Positions 1 through 5,953 of a stretch of DNA of 6,811 nt are shown here, in pieces; position 1 is the stretch's first letter, and every line of letters starts with the position of its first letter. The notes beneath the pieces were generated by a model. The model was not told where the DNA came from and searched no databases. It saw nothing but the letters and a program-made list of their open reading frames with translations. Both the position numbers and the translations under genes were made by a program. This DNA comes from an uncultured Coprococcus sp. (lineage in GTDB: Bacteria; Bacillota; Clostridia; Lachnospirales; Lachnospiraceae): contig URJI01000118.1 of NCBI GenBank assembly GCA_900548215.1, forward strand, positions 1-6,811, in the 5' to 3' direction.

Positions 1-42
1 GCGTGCGCCGCGCGGAGCGCCTTTCATGCGCATGCACAATAA
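1..42. other. GC-rich segment upstream of trpG, possible 3' tail of trpE
   Basis: These bases are strikingly GC-rich compared with everything after them and contain CG-rich runs such as GCGCCGCGCGG. Frame 1 stays open to a TAA at 40-42, so this could be the end of the upstream gene, and trpE usually precedes trpG. The peptide it would give is Ala/His-rich and does not look like a typical TrpE C-terminus. Bases 1-8 can pair with 28-35 with one G-U pair, so an intergenic GC-rich hairpin or repeat is an equal possibility. The window is cut here, so this cannot be settled. Confidence 0.25.
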
Positions 43-62
43 AAATAAGGAGGACAAAATAA

Positions 63-629
63 ATGACAATACTTATAGATAATTATGACAGCTTCTCCTA
101 CAACCTGTATCAGCTTGTGGGGGCAATAAATCCGGATATAAAGGTCATAAGAAATGATGAGTTCACCTGTGAGGAGATTGAGGCGATGAATCCGGATCAC
201 ATAATCATCTCACCAGGCCCCGGAAGACCTTCGGATGCGGGAATGTGTGAGGATGCGGTGAGATATTTTGTAGGAAAGGTTCCGATCCTCGGCGTGTGTC
301 TCGGACATCAGGCGATTTGTGAGACATATGGTGCGACAGTCACATATGCAAAGAAACTTATGCATGGAAAGATGTCGCTGGTTGATGTGGATCTGAACTG
401 CAGATTGTTCAGAGGACTTCAGAGCAAGATACAGGTTGCCAGATATCATTCACTGGCAGCAGCTGATGAGAATTTCCCGGAATGTCTGGAGGTCACAGCC
501 AGGACGGAGGATGGAGAGATTATGGCGGTGAAACACAGGGATTATGAGGTATATGGAGTTCAGTTCCATCCGGAGTCGATACTGACACCGAAGGGCAAGA
601 TAATGCTCAGGAATTTTTTAGAGATATAA
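63..629 (+). CDS. trpG: Anthranilate synthase component II (glutamine amidotransferase)
   Basis: This is a cytoplasmic class I glutamine amidotransferase that releases ammonia from glutamine and channels it to TrpE to make anthranilate from chorismate. At 188 residues it is a stand-alone TrpG of normal length, not fused to TrpD. Visible motifs are NYDSFSYNL near the N-terminus, SPGPGRPSDAG (50-60), the nucleophile elbow GVCLGHQ with Cys79, HGK (101-103), YHSL (128-131) and VYGVQFHPES with His169 and Glu171 completing the triad. The ATG is preceded by AAGGAGG at 47-53 with nine bases of spacing. The stop lies 18 bases before the favoured trpD start. In some Firmicutes one such subunit also serves p-aminobenzoate synthesis as PabA; nothing here argues for that beyond family precedent. 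Confidence 0.96.
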   Translation: MTILIDNYDSFSYNLYQLVGAINPDIKVIRNDEFTCEEIEAMNPDHIIISPGPGRPSDAGMCEDAVRYFVGKVPILGVCLGHQAICETYGATVTYAKKLMHGKMSLVDVDLNCRLFRGLQSKIQVARYHSLAAADENFPECLEVTARTEDGEIMAVKHRDYEVYGVQFHPESILTPKGKIMLRNFLEI

Positions 630-634
630 AATAA

Positions 635-639
635 GGAGG
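635..639 (+). promoter_or_regulatory. Ribosome binding site that decides the trpD start
   Basis: GGAGG at 635-639, within AAGGAGGA, lies only two bases before the ATG at 642 but eight bases before the in-frame ATG at 648. Normal spacing therefore favours 648 as the start of trpD. Confidence 0.75.
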
Positions 640-647
640 ATATGGCG

Positions 648-1661
648 ATGATACAGGAAACTCTTAAGAAGGTAGCAGCAGGACAGAATCTTACATACGA
701 TGAGGCATATGCCAGCATGGATGAGATATTCAGCGGTCAGGTGTCGGGAGAGACAACGGCGGGATATCTCACAGCTCTTCACATGAAAGGCGAGACGCTT
801 GACGAGATAACAGCCAGTGCAAATGGAATGAGAGACCATGCGGAGTCTCTTCCACATGACGGAATAGATGTTCTTGAGATCGTGGGAACAGGCGGTGATT
901 GTGCGAATTCATTTAACATATCGACAACGAGTGGTATAGTTGCAGCAGCGGCCGGAGTACCGATCGCAAAGCATGGCAACAGAAGCGTATCAAGCAAAAG
1001 TGGCGCTGCGGATGTCCTTGAGGCTCTTGGTGTAAATATCTCCATATCACCTGAAAAGATGGGCAAGGTTCTCGCTGAGTGCAACATGAGCTTTATGTTT
1101 GCCCAGGTATATCACAAGGCGATGAAATATGCAGGTCCGGTCAGAAAGGCACTTGGAATACCGACAGTATTCAATATCCTTGGACCTCTCACCAACCCGG
1201 CAAAGGCTCAGATGCAGATCATGGGAGTATACAAGGAGGAGCTTGTTGATCAGATGGCTCCTGTACTTGTTGGTCTTGGCGTAAAACGGGGACTTGTCGT
1301 ATACGGACAGGATTGTCTGGATGAGATATCCATGAGCGCACCTACAACAGTTGCAGAGATCAAAGATGGCGAGATCACGAAGTACGAGATCAAGCCAGAG
1401 GATTTCGGATTTGAGAGATGCAGTAAGGAGGATCTGGTGGGCGGCGGTCCTGAGGAAAACGCACAGATCACCCGCGATATCCTGTCGGGTAAGATCAAAG
1501 GAGCCAAGAGAAATGCAGTTGTACTGAACGCAGCAGCTTGTATCTATATTGCAGGCAAGGCAGACTCCATAGCAGACGGAATAAAGGTGGCAGAGGACGT
1601 GATCGACAGTGGCAAGGCAGCAGAGACACTTGATGCATTTGTAAGACTGACAAATGAGTAG
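648..1661 (+). CDS. trpD: Anthranilate phosphoribosyltransferase
   Basis: TrpD transfers the phosphoribosyl group of PRPP to anthranilate, the second committed step to tryptophan. It is a cytoplasmic, Mg-dependent, usually homodimeric enzyme. Counting from the ATG at 648 (337 residues, normal length), the glycine-rich PRPP loop GTGGD is at 80-84, followed by NSFNISTTSG. KHGNRSVSSKSG is at 108-119, GPLTNP at 179-184, and the acidic metal-binding pair in LDEIS at about 225-226. The family often has HGxDGLDE where this protein has YGQDCLDE, a mild variation. I prefer 648 to the ATG six bases earlier because of ribosome binding site spacing; the protein is otherwise identical. The 49-base gap to trpC shows no terminator. 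Confidence 0.95.
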   Translation: MIQETLKKVAAGQNLTYDEAYASMDEIFSGQVSGETTAGYLTALHMKGETLDEITASANGMRDHAESLPHDGIDVLEIVGTGGDCANSFNISTTSGIVAAAAGVPIAKHGNRSVSSKSGAADVLEALGVNISISPEKMGKVLAECNMSFMFAQVYHKAMKYAGPVRKALGIPTVFNILGPLTNPAKAQMQIMGVYKEELVDQMAPVLVGLGVKRGLVVYGQDCLDEISMSAPTTVAEIKDGEITKYEIKPEDFGFERCSKEDLVGGGPEENAQITRDILSGKIKGAKRNAVVLNAAACIYIAGKADSIADGIKVAEDVIDSGKAAETLDAFVRLTNE

Positions 1662-1710
1662 ATAAGCTTCATTGCAGACTATGATAGAAAGTTGCATAGA
1701 GAGGTAAGAG

Positions 1711-2607
1711 ATGATATTAGATGAGATAGCGGAAAAGACAAAGGAACGTGTGGCGGAGCAGAAGAAAAAAGTTCCTCTTGAGGAGATGAAGAGACAGGCA
1801 CTTGATATAGTTGCCAGAGAGACGGATAACGGCAGCAGCCCATATAGTAAGTTCCTATTTAGGGACAATCTGGCGGCAGATGGAATATCGTTTATCTGTG
1901 AGGTCAAGAAGGCTTCGCCTTCCAAGGGGCTTATCGCACCGGACTTTCCTTATGTTGAGATCGCAAAGGAATATGAGGCGGCGGGAGCTTCAGCCATATC
2001 GGTGCTTACCGAGCCATTTTACTTCCAGGGTAGCAATCAGTTCCTGATGGACATAAAGAAAGAGGTAAATATACCGCTGCTGAGGAAGGATTTCACAGTT
2101 GACGAGTATATGATATATGAGGCAAAGGTCATAGGAGCCTCGGCGGTGCTTTTGATTTGCGCCATACTGGATGACGAACAGCTTGCATCATACCTGCAGC
2201 TTGCACACGAACTTGGAATGTCGGCCCTGGTTGAGGCTCACGATGAGGAGGAGGTCAGACGGGCGATAGCCTGCGGAGCCGGCATCATTGGAGTGAACAA
2301 CAGAGACCTCAGAACATTTACGGTGGACATCATGAACAGCGTTCGTCTTAGAAAGCTGATACCGGACATGGTGCCGGCAAAGCGTTCCCCAATGAAGAAA
2401 TCAACAAAAGGCTCAACGAAGGGGCCTGACCCCTTTGTGGAGTGTTCCGTTCATCAGAAGATGGTGTATGTATCAGAGAGTGGAATCAAGACAAAAGAGG
2501 ACATAGACAGGCTCAAGGCAAATGGAACGGATGCGGTGCTCATAGGCGAGACATTTATGAGAAGCCCCGATAAGAAGAAGTTATTTGCAGAGCTTAGAGG
2601 CGAGTAA
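1711..2607 (+). CDS. trpC: Indole-3-glycerol-phosphate synthase with a 31-residue in-frame insertion
   Basis: TrpC closes the indole ring, converting CdRP to indole-3-glycerol phosphate and CO2. It is a (beta/alpha)8-barrel enzyme. Motifs in barrel order are CEVKKASPSKG (Glu64, Lys66), LRKDF (catalytic Lys126), LVEAHDEEEV (Glu175), GVNNRDL (Asn196), VSESGI (Ser257) and VLIGETFMRS near the end. All expected catalytic positions are present. At 298 residues it is about 30 longer than usual. The excess lies between LIPDMV and VYVSESGI, residues 222-252, and is rich in Lys, Ser, Pro and Thr. By family topology this falls between helix 6 and strand 7, on the barrel face opposite the active site, so the enzyme may still work. 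It is not a TrpC-TrpF fusion. The start has AGAGAGG upstream at 1698-1704. Confidence 0.95.
   Translation: MILDEIAEKTKERVAEQKKKVPLEEMKRQALDIVARETDNGSSPYSKFLFRDNLAADGISFICEVKKASPSKGLIAPDFPYVEIAKEYEAAGASAISVLTEPFYFQGSNQFLMDIKKEVNIPLLRKDFTVDEYMIYEAKVIGASAVLLICAILDDEQLASYLQLAHELGMSALVEAHDEEEVRRAIACGAGIIGVNNRDLRTFTVDIMNSVRLRKLIPDMVPAKRSPMKKSTKGSTKGPDPFVECSVHQKMVYVSESGIKTKEDIDRLKANGTDAVLIGETFMRSPDKKKLFAELRGE
2374..2466 (+). repeat. 93-bp in-frame insertion in trpC with hairpin core and 6-bp flanking repeats
   Basis: The hexamer ATGGTG occurs at 2368-2373 and again at 2461-2466. Deleting the 93 bases between equivalent points rejoins the codons as LIPDMV-YVSESGI, the family's normal sequence. The unique part (2374-2460, 87 bases) contains a 9-bp hairpin: ACGAAGGGG at 2416-2424, loop CCTGA, CCCCTTTGT at 2430-2438, with one G-T pair. 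The 6-bp repeats look like a target-site duplication. The GGGG/CCCC core resembles REP-type palindromes, but no clear terminal inverted repeats are visible and no transposase is present. Duplication plus insertion keeps the frame (31 codons, no stop). The element type is inferred; the repeats and frame restoration are seen directly. Confidence 0.75.
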
Positions 2608-2657
2608 CATAAGTAGCATATATCATATATATATAGAAGAAACAGGAGGAAAAATAT

Positions 2658-3842
2658 ATGTCAAAAGGCAGATTTGGCGTTCACGGCGGACAGTACATTC
2701 CAGAGACTCTGATGAATGCGATGCTGGAGCTGGAGGAGGCTTACAAGAAATATAAAGATGATCCGGAGTTTAACAGAGAACTCACGGAGATGCTCAACGA
2801 GTATGCGGGAAGACCTAGCAGACTTTACTATGCGGAGAGAATGACAAAGGATCTGGGCGGTGCAAAGATCTACCTCAAGAGAGAGGATCTGAACCACACA
2901 GGAGCACACAAGATCAACAACGTAATCGGACAGATGCTCCTTGCCAAGAGAATGGGCAAGACAAGAGTCATCGCGGAGACTGGTGCCGGACAGCATGGAG
3001 TTGCAACAGCGACAGTTGCAGCTATGATGGGCATGGAGTGCGAGATATACATGGGCGAGGAGGACACGATCAGACAGGCTCTCAACGTGTACAGAATGAG
3101 ACTTCTGGGTGCAAAGGTTCATCCGGTAAAGACAGGAACAGCCACACTTAAGGATGCTGTATCTGAGGCATTTCGTGAGTGGACAAGCAGGATTGATGAC
3201 ACACACTATGTACTCGGCTCAGTCATGGGACCATATCCTTTCCCTGAGATCGTCCGTGATTTCCAGGCTGTGATTAGTAAAGAGATCAAGGCACAGCTCA
3301 TGGAGAAGGAGGGAAGACTCCCTGATGTTGTCATGGCATGTGTGGGCGGCGGTTCAAATGCCATCGGAGCTTTCTACGATTTCATACCTGACGAGAGCGT
3401 CAGGCTGATCGGCTGTGAGGCAGCAGGCAGAGGCGTTGATACATTTGAGACTGCGGCAACCATCGCAACCGGAAAGCTTGGTATATTCCACGGTATGAAG
3501 TCCTACTTCTGTCAGGATGAATTTGGCCAAATTGCACCTGTATATTCGATCTCAGCGGGACTTGACTACCCGGGAATCGGACCTGAGCATGCATACCTTC
3601 ACGACATCGGACGTGCGGAGTATGTGGCGATCACAGATGACGAGGCAGTTGATGCATTTGAGTATCTGTCAAGGATCGAGGGAATCATCCCTGCGATAGA
3701 GAGCGCACATGCTGTGGCTTACGCCATGAAGCTGGCACCTACAATGGATAAGGATAAAATAATAGTGATCAATGTATCAGGACGTGGCGACAAGGACGTA
3801 GCAGCCATCGCAAGATACAGAGGGGAGGATCTTCATGAGTAA
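2658..3842 (+). CDS. trpB: Tryptophan synthase beta subunit
   Basis: TrpB is a PLP enzyme that condenses indole, delivered through a tunnel from TrpA, with L-serine to make tryptophan. It works as an alpha2-beta2 complex. Its 394 residues match the common TrpB1 type. Visible motifs are RFGVHGGQYIPE at the N-terminus, the PLP lysine in HTGAHKINN (Lys85), ETGAGQHG with catalytic Glu107, phosphate-binding GGGSNAIG (230-237), SAGLDYPGIGPEH (299-311) and VSGRGDKD (373-380) near the C-terminus. The ATG follows AGGAGG at 2644-2649. The 50-base gap after trpC is AT-rich and has no room for trpF. The end overlaps trpA by eight bases, which suggests translational coupling and matched subunit amounts. 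Confidence 0.97.
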   Translation: MSKGRFGVHGGQYIPETLMNAMLELEEAYKKYKDDPEFNRELTEMLNEYAGRPSRLYYAERMTKDLGGAKIYLKREDLNHTGAHKINNVIGQMLLAKRMGKTRVIAETGAGQHGVATATVAAMMGMECEIYMGEEDTIRQALNVYRMRLLGAKVHPVKTGTATLKDAVSEAFREWTSRIDDTHYVLGSVMGPYPFPEIVRDFQAVISKEIKAQLMEKEGRLPDVVMACVGGGSNAIGAFYDFIPDESVRLIGCEAAGRGVDTFETAATIATGKLGIFHGMKSYFCQDEFGQIAPVYSISAGLDYPGIGPEHAYLHDIGRAEYVAITDDEAVDAFEYLSRIEGIIPAIESAHAVAYAMKLAPTMDKDKIIVINVSGRGDKDVAAIARYRGEDLHE

Positions 3843-4611
3843 TATAGCAAAAGCATTTGAACAGGGAAAAGCATTTATACCATTTGTGACATGTGGCGAT
3901 CCGTCGTTGGATGTGACAGAGGAGGTAGTATACGCAATGGTTGAGGCCGGTGCAGACCTTATAGAGCTGGGAATCCCATTCTCAGACCCGACAGCCGAGG
4001 GTCCGGTCATTCAGGGCGCAAATATAAGAGCGCTCGCAGGTGGCGTGACGACAGACAAGGTATTTGACCTTGTGAGAAAGCTCCGCAAGAAAGTTACAAT
4101 ACCTATGGTGTTCATGACATATGCAAATGTCGTGTTCTCGTATGGTTCGGAGAGATTTATCAGCACATGCAAGGAGATCGGCATAGACGGTCTGATCCTT
4201 CCTGACATTCCTTACGAGGAGAAGGACGAGTTTGACGGAATCTGCAAGCAGTATGATGTGGATCTCATTTCACTTATAGCGCCTACATCCCATGAGAGAA
4301 TATCCATGATCGCAAATGATGCGAGTGGATTTGTATACTGCGTGTCATCACTCGGTGTAACCGGAACCAGAACCAAGATCACCACAGACATAGGAGCAAT
4401 GGTCAATCTGGTGAAGAAGGCGAAGAACATCCCTTGCGCTGTAGGCTTCGGGATATCCACACCTGAGCAGGCAAAGCAGATGGCGGAGAAGTCAGACGGT
4501 GTCATCGTCGGTTCAGCCATCGTCAAGTTGTGCGCCCAGTACGGCAAGGACTGTGTGCCTTATGTGAGAGATTATGTGAAGAGCATGAAGGATGCGATAA
4601 GGGGTGTATAA
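3835..4611 (+). CDS. trpA: Tryptophan synthase alpha subunit
   Basis: TrpA cleaves indole-3-glycerol phosphate to indole and glyceraldehyde 3-phosphate and passes indole to TrpB. It is a 258-residue TIM barrel of normal length. Catalytic Glu44 sits in IELGIPFSDP. The residue aligned with the second catalytic acid (Asp60 of the Salmonella enzyme) is Glu55, in TAEGP rather than the common ADGP. Other motifs are LPDIPYEE (122-129), GFVYCVSSLGVTGTR (165-179), VGFGIS (203-208) and the phosphate site GVIVGSAIV (222-230). The start lies inside the end of trpB, with GGGGAGG at 3822-3828 as its ribosome binding site. It is the last gene of the operon and is followed by a large hairpin. Confidence 0.96.
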   Translation: MSNIAKAFEQGKAFIPFVTCGDPSLDVTEEVVYAMVEAGADLIELGIPFSDPTAEGPVIQGANIRALAGGVTTDKVFDLVRKLRKKVTIPMVFMTYANVVFSYGSERFISTCKEIGIDGLILPDIPYEEKDEFDGICKQYDVDLISLIAPTSHERISMIANDASGFVYCVSSLGVTGTRTKITTDIGAMVNLVKKAKNIPCAVGFGISTPEQAKQMAEKSDGVIVGSAIVKLCAQYGKDCVPYVRDYVKSMKDAIRGV

Positions 4612-4662
4612 GGTTTTTGTGAAAACCGGGTATGTGGCTCGGTATTCTTCATAGATTAAAAC

Positions 4663-4709
4663 ATCCTACGTTTTGGCAATAATTCAAAAAATTGCCGAAA
4701 CGTAGGGAT
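4663..4709. terminator. Large hairpin after trpA, possibly a bidirectional terminator
   Basis: The arm at 4663-4680 (ATCCTACG...GGCAAT) pairs with 4691-4709 over about 18 base pairs, with one bulged base and one G-U pair, around an A-rich loop. On the plus strand the tail is only TTATTT. On the minus strand the stem is followed by GTTTTAATC. It lies between convergent units, trpA and the minus-strand relic that ends at 4741, so it could end both transcripts. A smaller hairpin at 4612-4627 (GGTTTT/AAAACC) right after the trpA stop lacks a T-run. Confidence 0.7.
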
Positions 4710-4740
4710 TATTTAAGTGAAAATATGCTAAAGTCTGTGC

Positions 4741-5220
4741 TCATCTATATAGATCTTCCAGTGTTATCAGATGAACCTCTCTGCGATCCTGCGCCTGGAG
4801 CAGGCCATCAGTAAATCCTTCTTTGGAAAAGATATAATAGTGATAGTTGTTGCCTTTTCCAAGCACCTCTGCATAATCTCTGATAAGATTAAATTCATCA
4901 ACACCAATTTTTTCATTTTTGTACTTGCATGAACCGATGATATAGTCATTACCCTGGACAGGAGTGCCAATAATGTCTATTTGAATCTGTTTCCTCTTTT
5001 TAGGGTCGGTTCCCCACCATTGACCAATATCGCATAGTTCAATAGGAAGATTGTCACAATAATACAGTAGGTAATCCTGACACATTTTTTCAAATGTCAG
5101 ACCCATGTAGTCAGAAAGATGTTGTTTTACAGCAAGAGGATAGATCTTTGGGATTCTTCCTGAGTCAATGCTATCTCTTACATCCAGTTTATTGATGTAG
5201 TGTGGAACTCCTCCGGTACA
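4741..5220 (-). pseudogene. Remnant of an ATPase_2/DUF234 ATP-binding protein
   Basis: Read on the minus strand, the frame gives TGGVPHYINKLDVRDSID, then SGRIPKIYPLAVKQHLSDYMG, then a full C-terminal domain ending at a TGA at 4741-4743. TGGVPxY is typical of the region following the ATPase core in these proteins. LSDYMGLTFEKMCQDYL and IGQWWGTD are typical of the DUF234 domain. Walker A and B are missing, and the piece between RDSID and SGRI that normally spans a winged-helix region is gone, so at least two deletions are implied. An ATG at 5104-5106 would give a 121-residue C-terminal fragment, but no good ribosome binding site precedes it. The domain's nuclease-like D...ExK pattern reads D44...SCK here, numbered from that ATG, with Ser for the usual Glu. 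Intact relatives are of uncertain function. I infer a non-functional relic. Confidence 0.7.
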
Positions 5221-5423
5221 ATACCTAACGCAAGCAGGATTACGTTTAATACAGACATTTTTCCGGATGCATTAATTCCTATAATTGCTGTTGTAGTATT
5301 AATGTATACATTGGAAAAAAGATGATTATCACCATTAGAAAATCTTTGCGATGTTGTAAAACTAGTATCCAAGGTTTCTTTAAATAAATGAAGTCCGTCT
5401 GCTTGTATTCTCAATATCTTCAT
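5178..5423 (-). pseudogene. N-terminal fragment of an AAA_15/AAA_21-type ATPase
   Basis: The 81-codon frame starts MKILRIQADGLHLF, the usual opening of a family of Firmicutes AAA ATPases related to the OLD/RecF-like group. It reaches the P-loop GINASGKMS (residues 49-57) and then VLNVILLALGI. Intact members run to several hundred residues; this one loses similarity near residue 69 (about 5217) and stops at 5178-5180. The P-loop has Met where Thr or Ser is expected after GK, a further sign of decay. The start is well made: GGAGGTG on the minus strand (5431-5437) with seven bases of spacing. From the breakpoint the same DNA continues in another frame as the DUF234 relic, so this is a deletion chimera. 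Some such ATPases belong to phage-defence or abortive-infection loci; that role here is inference only. Confidence 0.7.
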
Positions 5424-5440
5424 TAATATTCACCTCCGCA

Positions 5441-5469
5441 AATTAAAAACGTAAATTACGTTTTAAATT
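5441..5469. promoter_or_regulatory. 29-bp palindrome at the 5' end of the ATPase relic, operator-like
   Basis: The core is AAAACGTAA-A-TTACGTTTT (5446-5464), and the symmetry extends to AATT...AATT with one mismatched pair, 13 of 14 pairs matching. It sits directly upstream of the relic's ribosome binding site on the minus strand, where a repressor site or transcription start is expected. It could also form an RNA hairpin in the leader. No regulator gene is visible nearby. Confidence 0.5.
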
Positions 5470-5481
5470 GTATATAATGTT

Positions 5482-5507
5482 ATAATTTTCAATGTTTTGA
5501 AAATTAT
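5482..5507. repeat. 9-bp inverted repeat, AT-rich
   Basis: ATAATTTTC at 5482-5490 is mirrored exactly by GAAAATTAT at 5499-5507 with an eight-base centre. It lies in the very AT-rich stretch upstream of both the minus-strand relic and the plus-strand promoter. TTGATA on the minus strand (5505-5510) overlaps it, but I could not find a -10 box at good spacing. It may be a regulator site or chance in AT-rich DNA. Confidence 0.35.
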
Positions 5508-5583
5508 CAACGGAAAATCTGATATTATTTTGAAAATATGGTTTGACATAATATGCAGTTTTAACAACCATTGAAAAAGCTTG

Positions 5584-5612
5584 TTGACATATGTATGAGT
5601 ATCTGGTACTAT
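5584..5612 (+). promoter_or_regulatory. Near-consensus housekeeping promoter
   Basis: TTGACA at 5584-5589 is separated by exactly 17 bases from TACTAT at 5607-5612. Transcription would start near 5618-5620. No gene begins until 5962, so the transcript has either a leader of about 340 bases or ends early at the hairpin at 5673-5733. Confidence 0.65.
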
Positions 5613-5617
5613 GCGTA

Positions 5618-5635
5618 TATCAGCGATTGCTGATA
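5618..5635. promoter_or_regulatory. Palindrome at the expected transcription start
   Basis: TATCAGC (5618-5624) and GCTGATA (5629-5635) flank a GATT centre. The position just after the -10 box fits a repressor operator. As RNA it would be a 7-bp hairpin at or near the 5' end of the transcript, which could stabilise it. Confidence 0.5.
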
Positions 5636-5672
5636 CCCATAATGAAAATTGAATAAACCATATTTTAAGTAG

Positions 5673-5733
5673 AAGAGTTTGGAAACATGATGAGTAGCAA
5701 GCGCTACAAGTCTGCGATCATGACTCTTTTTTT
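5673..5733 (+). terminator. Terminator-like hairpin inside the leader
   Basis: AAGAGT (5673-5678) pairs with ACTCTT (5723-5728), and CATGAT (5686-5691) with ATCATG (5717-5722). Inside, GTAGC/GCTAC (5694-5707) forms a small stem. A run of seven T's at 5727-5733 follows. The left arm carries an unpaired seven-base bulge, so the fold is imperfect. It could end a small RNA of about 115 bases or act as an attenuator for the downstream gene. Confidence 0.5.
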
Positions 5734-5948
5734 GTTGCCTTTCGGGCATGGGTCAGATTGCAAATGACAACTGAATAAAGCATCTGCCCGGTATCCGGGG
5801 CAGCAAAGAATACGGACACAGCGACTGCCATCGGCTGAAGAATGACAGACCGGGGAGCAGGCATCTATAGGGTGTTTGGTTGGTGAAGCTTCTGATAACA
5901 CATTGACGGATGTTTTGTAGATTTATTTTAGGTTTATTTTTTCATTAT

Positions 5949-5953
5949 GGAGG
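5949..5953 (+). promoter_or_regulatory. Ribosome binding site that decides the start of the 124-residue gene
   Basis: GGAGG at 5949-5953 sits eight bases before the ATG at 5962. An earlier in-frame ATG at 5947 overlaps this site itself and cannot use it, so 5962 is the likely start. Confidence 0.8.

Larger units (their letters stand above)
5533..5666. repeat. 12-bp perfect inverted repeat flanking a promoter
   Basis: AAAATATGGTTT at 5533-5544 is exactly complementary to AAACCATATTTT at 5655-5666. The pair encloses the promoter at 5584-5612, one copy about 75 bases before the expected transcription start and one about 40 after. It could be a pair of operator sites, the ends of a small 134-bp mobile element (no convincing target duplication seen), or a chance AT-rich match. 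Confidence 0.45.

Noticed and set aside
1047..1925. 292-codon open frame on the minus strand across trpD and trpC
   Set aside because: It lies antisense to two certain genes, has low-complexity Cys/Leu/Ser-rich content, no ribosome binding site support and no recognisable motif. It is a shadow of the coding strand.
2368..2466. Extra TrpC length as part of a TrpC-TrpF fusion
   Set aside because: The extra residues are internal, only 31 long and low in complexity; a TrpF domain would add about 200 residues at the C-terminus.
2661..3206. 181-codon open frame on the minus strand inside trpB
   Set aside because: Antisense to conserved trpB, Cys/Leu/Ser-rich and without motifs; a shadow frame.
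4612..4627. GGTTTT/AAAACC hairpin as the trpA terminator
   Set aside because: The stem is six weak pairs with no following T-run; the larger hairpin at 4663-4709 is a better candidate.
5543..5571. TTGACA at 5543-5548 as a second -35 box
   Set aside because: At 17 bases downstream the sequence is AACCAT, which is not a -10 box, and nearby spacings are no better.
5704..5901. 65-codon minus-strand open frame in the gene-free region
   Set aside because: No recognisable protein, no ribosome binding site, and it runs through the hairpins of the candidate RNA. A structured RNA on the plus strand explains the region better.
5903..5931. TTGACG followed by TTTTAG as a promoter close to the 124-residue gene
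   Set aside because: The -10 match is poor. It remains possible but is not strong enough to list as a feature.
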